In this document: positions 23,323 through 28,853 of the stretch, piece after piece
How the letters are laid out: the number at the start of each line of letters is the position of its first letter
How positions within the stretch are numbered: the stretch's first letter is position 1
The notes under the pieces: generated by a model
What the model was told of the DNA's origin: nothing
Databases searched by the model: none
Seen by the model: the letters and a program-made list of their open reading frames with translations, nothing else
Source: Lachnospiraceae bacterium
GTDB taxonomy: Bacteria > Bacillota > Clostridia > Lachnospirales > Lachnospiraceae
DNA: 28,853 bases
Reading direction: 5' to 3'
Assembly (NCBI GenBank): GCA_009774345.1
Contig: VSNR01000033.1
Coordinates: 1 to 28,853, forward strand
Translations under genes and position numbers: made by a program

Positions 23323-23535
23323 TTAGTCCGTATCTTCGTCTGGCACATATTCCATAATGTCTTCTATACGGCAGTTTAAAATACGGCATAGATTGTTGAG
23401 AATCATCGTCTTAACGATCATATTTTTCCGCAGCCGGTGAAGTTGTGCTTTGTCTACTCCATAGTCTTTGATCAGTCTGTACTGGCTGATTTCCCGTTCT
23501 TTCATCGTAGACCAAAGCCGATCATATTTAATCAT
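23323..23535 (-). CDS. small Cro/C1-type helix-turn-helix regulator
   Basis: A 70-residue protein that is almost entirely one helix-turn-helix domain of the XRE type: MIKYDRLWSTMKEREISQYR, then DKAQLHRLRKN as the recognition region, ILNNLCRILNCRIEDIMEYV as the closing helices, and an acidic tail. Such minimal regulators bind operator palindromes as dimers. The start ATG 23535 is chosen because AAAGGGG stands 8 bases upstream; the in-frame extension to 23637 lacks a site and runs through a large palindrome. The palindrome at 23551-23589 just upstream suggests self-repression. The upstream serine hydrolase gene ends about 100 bases away on the same strand. Confidence 0.85.
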   Translation of the reverse strand: MIKYDRLWSTMKEREISQYRLIKDYGVDKAQLHRLRKNMIVKTMILNNLCRILNCRIEDIMEYVPDEDTD

Positions 23536-23550
23536 GCTTTCAACCCCTTT

Positions 23551-23589
23551 CCATATTATTTTAACTGCCATTGCGTTGAAATAATATGG
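23551..23589. repeat. 39-bp inverted repeat before the Cro/C1-type gene (candidate operator)
   Basis: Arms CCATATTATTTTAAC and GTTGAAATAATATGG match at 14 of 15 positions around a 9-base centre. It lies 16-54 bases upstream of ATG 23535, over the ribosome-binding and promoter region, and is not followed by a T-run on the gene strand. An autoregulatory operator fits best. Confidence 0.6.
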
Positions 23590-23637
23590 TGTATGTATGC
23601 CTCCTATGCTTTTTGGGGAAAAATATGACTCCTTCAA

Positions 23638-24822
23638 CTAAACTGCATCTGCAACCGCGCGGAAAAATTCCACATGCCGCAGCTCATAGCCTTTTTCCAT
23701 AAAATTCGGGTCTGCGCTGGTCTTGACGATTATCACGCGGTTTGTTGGATTGACATAAATCCACTGTCCATAGACGCCAATCGCCATAAACTCGCCTGCA
23801 TTCCCTTCCGGCACCCACCACTGATAACCATAGCCAATTGCATTGTAGGCGTCATAGTTGGCGCCGGGTTTTGAGTAGTCTGCACTGATATCCAGACTAT
23901 CCTGCACCCACTCCTTGGGAAGAATCTGCTCGCCGTTATAACTGCCCTCATTCAGATACAGCCTTGCAAAGCGCGCGTAATCCCGCAGGGACACACTCAG
24001 CCCGCCCATCGCAAGCTCTGTCCCATTGCTCAGCGTCCAGTATGCATCCCGCGCCGGGGCGATCTTTTTCCAGAGCTTTTCCTCCATATATTCCGCAAGA
24101 CTGCGCCCTGTCGCGTTCGTGATTATCTTTCCTAAGATTTCGGTGTTGATGCTCTGATACCTGCGGTATGTATAGGGTGCTTCCTGAACGCCGTACTTTG
24201 CAATCACCTTCATCGCAGGCGTTCCCATCAACGTTTTCATCGAAAAACCATTCATGTCCGTGTCCTCGTTAAAGTTGATTCCAGACGCCATCCGCAGGCA
24301 GGCGCGGATTGGAATGGTCTCGAGCGCAGTCCCCACAAACTCTGGAATATATTTGCCAAGCGGGTCCTCCACACTGTTCACATGCCCCTCTGCAACAGCG
24401 ATTCCCATCAGCGCCGAGACGAAGGATTTTCCCATAGAATTTGACGAAAACAGCGTGTTTTCATCCCCGCCCATAAAATAATTTTCGTATTTGATGACAT
24501 CCTCCTTGATGACAATCATGGCGGTCGTCTTGGTATTTTTTATAAAATCTGCTGTCGGATAATAGACATCCTCATACGAGAATCCCTCCGCAAGTGTGAC
24601 ATTGTTCTCCTTTGAAAACTGAAAAACGTCTCCCCCCGCACTGATTTTCTTTGTCGGCTGAATCTCCGGGGTGTGCTGGAACGTATGCGCCAGATTTTCA
24701 TCCTTAAAGCTGTTCAGGGATGTGTACAGCATTTTTACTTTTTTCCCACAGAGTCCCCACACAATTCCTGCTGCAACAACGACACCTGCTATTACAATAC
24801 CTGCTTTTTTGATTTGATTCAT
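23638..24822 (-). CDS. membrane-anchored serine hydrolase, class C beta-lactamase/NylB-like
   Basis: A 394-residue protein of the beta-lactamase-related serine hydrolase superfamily (COG1680). Residues 6-27 form a signal anchor, leaving the enzyme outside the membrane. The SxxK catalytic pair is in SSNSMGKSFVSALMGIAV, and the Tyr motif is YRRYQSINTEILGKII followed by NATGRSLAEYMEEKLW. A C-terminal strand around GEFMAIGVYGQWIYVNPT corresponds to the K/HxG region. The whole layout is closest to 6-aminohexanoate-dimer hydrolase and related esterases rather than true AmpC. AAAGGAGA stands 9 bases before ATG 24822; the longer start at 24843 lacks a site. It begins 48 bases behind the MATE gene, so both should be under the MerR-type promoter. 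The substrate is unknown. Confidence 0.87.
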   Translation of the reverse strand: MNQIKKAGIVIAGVVVAAGIVWGLCGKKVKMLYTSLNSFKDENLAHTFQHTPEIQPTKKISAGGDVFQFSKENNVTLAEGFSYEDVYYPTADFIKNTKTTAMIVIKEDVIKYENYFMGGDENTLFSSNSMGKSFVSALMGIAVAEGHVNSVEDPLGKYIPEFVGTALETIPIRACLRMASGINFNEDTDMNGFSMKTLMGTPAMKVIAKYGVQEAPYTYRRYQSINTEILGKIITNATGRSLAEYMEEKLWKKIAPARDAYWTLSNGTELAMGGLSVSLRDYARFARLYLNEGSYNGEQILPKEWVQDSLDISADYSKPGANYDAYNAIGYGYQWWVPEGNAGEFMAIGVYGQWIYVNPTNRVIIVKTSADPNFMEKGYELRHVEFFRAVADAV

Positions 24823-24870
24823 TTTTGTTATTCTCCTTTCCATATTTCAATGATTCTCATTCACAACGAT

Positions 24871-26202
24871 TTAATACCCATATCGTTTTCTATACTTCAG
24901 AAACATCCCCGCAGACAGCAAAAGTGCCATCAGCTCCGCCGCGGGTGTCGCAAGCCAGATGCCATTTACACCCAGTATCAGCGGCAGCATCAGCATTGTG
25001 GCCAGCATAAATACAAACGAGCGTGAAAATGCAAGTACTGCTGAAACCACACCGTTTGACAGCGCGGTAAACATTCCGCTCGCAAAAATATTAAAGCCGA
25101 TAAAAAACAACGCAATAGTACAAATCCGGTTTCCTGTCACCGCAAGACCGTACACCGGATTGTCCGGCCGGGCAAAGACGGATACCAGCGGTTTTGTGAG
25201 CGCAAAGGACATCACGACTGTCATGACAGAAATCACAGCGATGACTTTCAGGCTGACCGCCACCAGCTTTTTTAGCTTCTCATGGTTCTGTTCCCCATAA
25301 TAATAGCTGAGCATCGGCGCCACACCATAAGAATAACCTGTGTATAAAGAGCTTGCAAACATCAGCACATACATGATTATCGTGACTGCCGCCACGCCGT
25401 CCTCTCCCACATAGCGAAGCATCGTCCAGTTAAACATCATTGTGATAATGCCGGTGACCAGCGCTGTCGCCATCTCCGAGCAGCCATTTGTGGCCGCACC
25501 CGCAAGCACCTTGAAACGCATGACAGGTTTCTTGAAATGTAAGAGGCTCTTTTTCCGGCTAAATACAATCAGTCCTGCAACCGCCGTCACCGAATAGCCA
25601 AGTCCCGTCGCGACTGCCGCGCCGCTGATCCCCATGCCAAACCCTGCGATAAACACAAAGTCGAGCACCATATTCAGCACACCGCCTGTCACCGAACAGA
25701 CAAGTGACAGCGCCGCCTTCTCACTCGCAATCATGTAGAGTGTAAAGTTGTTCATCAAAAGAATCGGAACGGTGAACAAGAGATAACGGCTCAAGTATTC
25801 CACACAGTACCCCTCCACGTCCGCCGACAGATTCATTCCTGCAAAAATGCGGTCCATCATTAGATACCCCAGTCCGCACATCAGGAATCCAACCACCACA
25901 TTCACAAGAATCAAAAAGGTGAAATCCTCCTTCGCCTCCTCCGTCTTGTGCTCGCCCATCTTTTTCATAATGACGGCGCTGCCTCCGGTAGCAAGCATGG
26001 TCGAAACCGCAGTGACAAGCTGGATCACTGGCGCGGTCAGGTTGATTGCCGAGAGCGCGCTGGTGCCGATTAGATTGGACACAAACAGTCCGTCTACCAT
26101 CGTATAGAACGACATGAATACGGTCATTGCAATCGTCGGAACTGCAAACTTTAAGATATTTTTGAGTGTCACAGGTTTCAGATAGACATTTTGATTTTCC
26201 AT
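24871..26202 (-). CDS. MATE-family multidrug/cation efflux transporter
   Basis: A 443-residue membrane exporter with twelve predicted helices in two six-helix halves, the size usual for the family. The opening KPVTLKNILKFAVPTIAMTV and MVDGLFVSNLIGTSALSAIN (helix 1 region) are MATE hallmarks. The second half repeats this organisation, with YSYGVAPMLSYYYGEQNHEK as the matching loop. These proteins use Na+ or H+ gradients to expel cationic drugs or metabolites. AAAGGAG stands about 6 bases before ATG 26202. It is first in an apparent operon with the serine hydrolase and diverges from a MerR-GyrI regulator across an operator of classic MerR design. That suggests inducible efflux of a ligand sensed by that regulator. 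Confidence 0.93.
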   Translation of the reverse strand: MENQNVYLKPVTLKNILKFAVPTIAMTVFMSFYTMVDGLFVSNLIGTSALSAINLTAPVIQLVTAVSTMLATGGSAVIMKKMGEHKTEEAKEDFTFLILVNVVVGFLMCGLGYLMMDRIFAGMNLSADVEGYCVEYLSRYLLFTVPILLMNNFTLYMIASEKAALSLVCSVTGGVLNMVLDFVFIAGFGMGISGAAVATGLGYSVTAVAGLIVFSRKKSLLHFKKPVMRFKVLAGAATNGCSEMATALVTGIITMMFNWTMLRYVGEDGVAAVTIIMYVLMFASSLYTGYSYGVAPMLSYYYGEQNHEKLKKLVAVSLKVIAVISVMTVVMSFALTKPLVSVFARPDNPVYGLAVTGNRICTIALFFIGFNIFASGMFTALSNGVVSAVLAFSRSFVFMLATMLMLPLILGVNGIWLATPAAELMALLLSAGMFLKYRKRYGY

Positions 26203-26242
26203 TTCATTCTCCTTTCTTTTTTACTTTGTTCCTGTAATAAGC

Positions 26243-26273
26243 ATCATAAACCGTACAGTAACTGTACGGTCAA
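26243..26273 (-). promoter_or_regulatory. MerR-type promoter/operator for the MATE-hydrolase operon
   Basis: On the minus strand TTGACC (26268-26273) and TATGAT (26243-26248) are separated by 19 bases instead of the usual 17. The spacer is filled by a perfect 21-base palindrome (26250-26270), ACCGTACAGT-A-ACTGTACGGT on the plus strand. Over-long spacers bridged by a dyad are the defining mark of promoters that MerR-family activators untwist. The regulator gene is divergent and adjacent. Confidence 0.88.
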
Positions 26274-26314
26274 GTGGTTTTTCAAAAATATTTTTATAAA
26301 TTGCTGACTGCCTC

Positions 26315-26343
26315 TTGCACAGAACACGCCAGACTTGTATAAT
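26315..26343 (+). promoter_or_regulatory. sigma-A promoter for the MerR gene
   Basis: TTGCAC (26315-26320), a 17-base spacer and a perfect TATAAT (26338-26343) precede the MerR start by about 90 bases. The leader contains CAGCCGC/GCGGCTG arms (26354-26387) that could fold into a hairpin. The promoter does not overlap the palindrome 45 bases to its left. Confidence 0.7.
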
Positions 26344-26434
26344 ATGGTGCACACAGCCGCATAAGGAAACTTGCTGCTCCGCGGCTGGCACGACAGAAAC
26401 GATACTTTTTCTGACTCCGGGGAGGACTTAAATT

Positions 26435-27307
26435 ATGACAGAAAAAAATAAACTGCTCACCATCGGCCAGTTCGCAGCGATGCATGGCATCAACAAGAAA
26501 ACGCTAATGTGGTATGACGAGATTGGTCTGTTAAAGCCCGCCGCCATCAACCCCGAAAACGGCTACCGCTGTTACAATTACCATCAAAGTCCCCTGTTGG
26601 AAACCATCCTGCTCCTGCGCGAGCTCGATGTGCCCATTCGTGAAATACAGGATTTTATGAACAACCGCTCCGCGGAAAATATGAAACATTTATTAGAAGA
26701 AAAGATCGCAGACCTTGACCGCAGCATCAAACACCTGCACGCGGTCAGAAAAACGCTGTGCAACTACCAACAGAACATGGAGACGCTGCTGACAATGGAT
26801 TTATCCGAAATCAGCATTATCGAGAAGACAGAGCGCTGCCTAGTCACCGTTGCCATCACACCTGCTACCACCTTTGAGGAGGAGGTCGAGATGATTACCG
26901 CTGAGACGGAAAAATACCAGCTTGGCAGGCTGCACGATGATTCCTACGGCTCGATGATTCCTGTTTCCAGCCTGCAAAGCGGCAGATTTGATGACTATTG
27001 CAAACTCTTTATCGAAATTCCTTTTGAGATCTCTGCTTCGCCGCTTGAGACGGCACAAAAAAACGGGCTGCATATACAGCCCGGCGGAAAGTATCTAAGA
27101 GCCTTTCATAAAGGCTCTTGGGATCAGCTTCCACAGCGTTATCAGGAAATACTGGACTATGCCCGGCAACGTCATCTGACGCTTAGGGACTACTCTTATG
27201 AGATGGGGATCAATGAGAATGTGATTGACCGCATTGAAGATTATATTGTGCGGATTGAGATTCCTATAGAACACCCTATTCAATCTGCATTTCTTACTGC
27301 TGGTTGA
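26435..27307 (+). CDS. MerR-family regulator with GyrI-like ligand-binding domain
   Basis: A 290-residue activator of the BmrR/TipA type. The N-terminal winged helix (about 6-75) reads LLTIGQFAAMHGINKKTLMW, YDEIGLLKPA, NGYRCYNYHQ, with the second helix pair ELDVPIREIQDFMNNRS. A dimerising antiparallel coiled coil follows (about 78-115: LLEEKIADLDRSIKHLHAVR). The C-terminal 160 residues are a GyrI-like pocket (RCLVTVAITPATTFEEEV, GGKYLRAFHKGSWDQLP, IVRIEIPIE) that usually binds cationic or aromatic drugs. GGGGAGGA stands about 9 bases before ATG 26435. It is divergent from the MATE exporter, whose promoter holds a matching operator, so it probably switches on efflux when its ligand is present. 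Confidence 0.93.
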   Translation: MTEKNKLLTIGQFAAMHGINKKTLMWYDEIGLLKPAAINPENGYRCYNYHQSPLLETILLLRELDVPIREIQDFMNNRSAENMKHLLEEKIADLDRSIKHLHAVRKTLCNYQQNMETLLTMDLSEISIIEKTERCLVTVAITPATTFEEEVEMITAETEKYQLGRLHDDSYGSMIPVSSLQSGRFDDYCKLFIEIPFEISASPLETAQKNGLHIQPGGKYLRAFHKGSWDQLPQRYQEILDYARQRHLTLRDYSYEMGINENVIDRIEDYIVRIEIPIEHPIQSAFLTAG

Positions 27308-27422
27308 CATACGCATCAACCAGCCCGATCTCCATATAGGGTGATATTTTCTTATAATCTATCATTGTAATGATATCTTCATCTGGCATTGCCTGAATCC
27401 CATCAGAATCAATATCTGCCAA
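27294..27422 (-). other. in-frame coding-like tail beyond the amber stop
   Basis: Directly after the TAG at 27423-27425, the same minus-strand frame runs open for 42 codons to a TAA at 27294-27296. It opens LADIDSDGIQAMPDEDIITM and ends DYKKISPYMEIGLVDAYVNQQ. The composition is that of a normal acidic protein C terminus with an EF-hand-like DxDxDG start. It overlaps the end of the convergent MerR gene by 14 bases. I read it as the original C terminus of the gene at 27423, cut off by a recent nonsense change. Confidence 0.55.
27299..27324. repeat. perfect 9-base inverted repeat at the MerR stop codon
   Basis: GCTGGTTGA and TCAACCAGC flank an 8-base loop, and the left arm contains the MerR stop codon. 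There is no T-run on either side, so termination by it would be weak. It may protect mRNA 3' ends. Confidence 0.45.
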
Positions 27423-28292
27423 CTAAAACTCCCAGCCTGCGCCGCTGTCATTTGGCATGATATCATGCTCCCACAATACTTCTCTTGAGATCCAGTCAAC
27501 TGTAAGGAACTTGTTCGTCGCTTCCTCATTCTCCTCGGATAAATCCTTATACTTTTCCATACTGTCACCCTCAAATAAATCCTCTATAAATACCACCTTT
27601 TCTTTTGGTTGTTTTTCATAATCCTGAGAATACTTTTGTAACTGTTCCTTGGTGCCGTTTGCATCCTTTTTCTGAAAAATACGTAACATATTTTCATATC
27701 CAATTTCCAAAATATGTTCTGTTTCAGTTGGTGTAAAACATTCATATATGGCATGTCCTTCTATTTTATTTTCCTCTCGTTCTTGTCCATCTCTACAGTC
27801 CCATTCCGCAAACATTACTTGCGTATTCCAGTTATTATGGCAGGAAATTTCTTCATATAAAGTCACATCATGATGGGCAGCGATATGAAATTCACTCCGT
27901 ATATAGTATTTCTGCGCTGCTTCATCTACACCGATTTCCGTATCCTGTATATCGTTTGACACAAATCGAAACAGCAGATTTCCGTAACAGTCAAACACAT
28001 TATTGTAGGATATTACAGCAGATGTCTCTACATATTCGTAAGATAAAATCATTTCCATTGTGCCATCCTTTGTAAAATCATAACTCGAAATTTCTATCCA
28101 GCGTAAGGCTGCGGGATACCTGTCTAAAAAAGCATCTATTTCATTTTTGTTTTCATTTATAATGGAACTGATCACATCTTTTTCTTCATTCTCAAACTGT
28201 TTTCCTGTCGTTTTATAGAAACCCAGCATACTCAGCAACCCTAAAACCAGTATGGAAATAACACTATACATCCTACGTTTATATTTTTTCAT
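27423..28292 (-). CDS. hypothetical anchored extracellular protein, probably truncated by an amber codon
   Basis: I do not recognise this 289-residue protein. Residues 9-27 form a signal anchor (SVISILVLGLLSMLGFY); the rest is hydrophilic and probably outside the cell. The stretch IEISSYDFTKDGTMEMILSY followed later by FDCYGNLLF resembles the repeated Asp-rich segments of proteins measuring calcium or binding cell wall, but no family call is safe. The frame ends ...NDSGAGWEF with TAG, then continues open for 42 more codons. The ribosome binding site GGGGGGAG is about 11 bases before ATG 28292. The gene is noticeably AT-rich and uses AT-ending codons, unlike the genes to its left. It is preceded by another unknown AT-rich gene on the same strand. 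Confidence 0.7.
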   Translation of the reverse strand: MKKYKRRMYSVISILVLGLLSMLGFYKTTGKQFENEEKDVISSIINENKNEIDAFLDRYPAALRWIEISSYDFTKDGTMEMILSYEYVETSAVISYNNVFDCYGNLLFRFVSNDIQDTEIGVDEAAQKYYIRSEFHIAAHHDVTLYEEISCHNNWNTQVMFAEWDCRDGQEREENKIEGHAIYECFTPTETEHILEIGYENMLRIFQKKDANGTKEQLQKYSQDYEKQPKEKVVFIEDLFEGDSMEKYKDLSEENEEATNKFLTVDWISREVLWEHDIMPNDSGAGWEF

Positions 28293-28378
28293 ACTTAAAA
28301 TTTCTCCCCCCTTCCAGCTGAAACATTACAACCTCAGAATGACCTCCTCACGTGTATCCATAAATGTGTATGAAATTA

Positions 28379-28853
28379 TCATTTTTTTTGCTTCCATCCA
28401 TATGTTCCGTGATAGATTTCAGCATCGCCTATAACTATTTTATGAACTTTATTATCCTCATCAAAGTAAAATACAATTTCGCGATTTCCATCCTCAACAA
28501 GATATTTGTGCTTATGTAATTTATCCTGATGCAGACCCCGATAGCTTTTTTTATATACTTTCTCAACTTTTTTCTTACTTGTTCCTATCCCTATTTTCTT
28601 TCTGCCAAAACGATATTCTGGATTTGTAATCTCTACTCTGCAAAATCTATTTGATTGTTTTTTGATATCAAAGACAAATATCCGCCCATCATCATATCTC
28701 ATAAATTTAAGTACCAGATTTTTTGATAATTGTTCTTCCCATATTTCATCTGGTTTTCCATTTGCATTCAGAAGCGTTTGGTAATTCACATAGTCTGCTT
28801 TTTCATCTTTCATCACCACTTGATAATAATCGGTAAAATAAGTTGTATAGTAT
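28379..28853 (-). CDS. hypothetical protein, 5' end outside the window
   Basis: An unrecognised protein of at least 158 visible residues. The reading frame is open to the window edge (codons for ...YYTTYFTDYYQVVMKDEK), so the apparent GTG/ATG starts near 28813-28819 are probably internal and the N terminus lies beyond 28853. The visible part includes YQTLLNANGKPDEIWEEQLS, a run of aromatic and basic residues, and a C-terminal YRFGRKKIGIGTSKKKVEKV, which recalls the start of BamE/SmpA-like small domains. It ends KIVIGDAEIYHGTYGWKQKK. It is strongly AT-rich. It lies 86 bases upstream of the other unknown gene on the same strand. Confidence 0.6.
   Translation of the reverse strand, partial: YYTTYFTDYYQVVMKDEKADYVNYQTLLNANGKPDEIWEEQLSKNLVLKFMRYDDGRIFVFDIKKQSNRFCRVEITNPEYRFGRKKIGIGTSKKKVEKVYKKSYRGLHQDKLHKHKYLVEDGNREIVFYFDEDNKVHKIVIGDAEIYHGTYGWKQKK

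Overview
The window looks like a chromosomal segment of a low-to-mid G+C Clostridia, most probably a Lachnospiraceae. The clues are family-level resemblances rather than a marker gene: a 56-residue DUF4250 protein, a DUF4422 glycosyltransferase, a response regulator/histidine kinase/GerMN lipoprotein operon, AGGAGG-type ribosome binding sites throughout, and abundant AraC, MerR and WYL regulators. I see no rRNA, tRNA, CRISPR array, intact transposase or phage gene.

Layout: (1) 1-2.7 kb: an AraC regulator, a possible broken 3' end of a membrane transporter gene, and a minus-strand pair (unknown helical protein plus UDP-glucuronate 4-epimerase-like enzyme). (2) 2.8-6.6 kb: a plus-strand polysaccharide deacetylase, then a FecCD permease and its ATPase, separated by a 163-bp near-perfect palindrome. 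The matching substrate-binding lipoprotein faces them on the minus strand and overlaps the ATPase by 4 bp. (3) 6.6-15.4 kb: a long minus-strand run, read in the order DUF4422, ComEA-like, response regulator, histidine kinase, GerMN lipoprotein, ComEC, HolA, DUF4250, then the substrate-binding protein. It combines DNA uptake, replication and envelope signalling genes. (4) 15.4-19.7 kb: a plus-strand zinc-ribbon protein, a bidirectional terminator, an M18 aminopeptidase, a chemoreceptor with almost no external domain, and an EamA transporter. (5) 19.7-23.5 kb: a divergent Fpg/Nei-like protein, a VOC protein, a WYL regulator, an AraC-GyrI regulator and a small Cro/C1 regulator. (6) 23.6-27.3 kb: a serine hydrolase and a MATE exporter, divergent from a MerR-GyrI regulator. 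(7) 27.3-28.85 kb: two AT-rich genes of unknown function, the first with an in-frame amber codon and the second running off the window.

The clearest regulatory circuit is MerR/MATE. A 21-bp palindrome fills a 19-bp spacer between good -35 and -10 boxes, the classic architecture of MerR-activated promoters. It should drive the exporter and the membrane-anchored hydrolase behind it, with the MerR GyrI-like domain sensing a compound. The RR/HK/GerMN operon resembles actinobacterial MtrA-MtrB-LpqB in content and order. Several places carry scars of gene loss or insertion: the transporter remnant at 972-1076, the palindrome at 4577-4739, a 19-codon leader before the WYL gene that looks like the start of a lost AAA-ATPase gene, and the amber codon at 27423. 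No wholly new multi-gene system is demonstrated; the strongest candidates for follow-up are the palindrome, the MerR operon, the leader remnant and the glycosylase-like protein lacking its catalytic residues.
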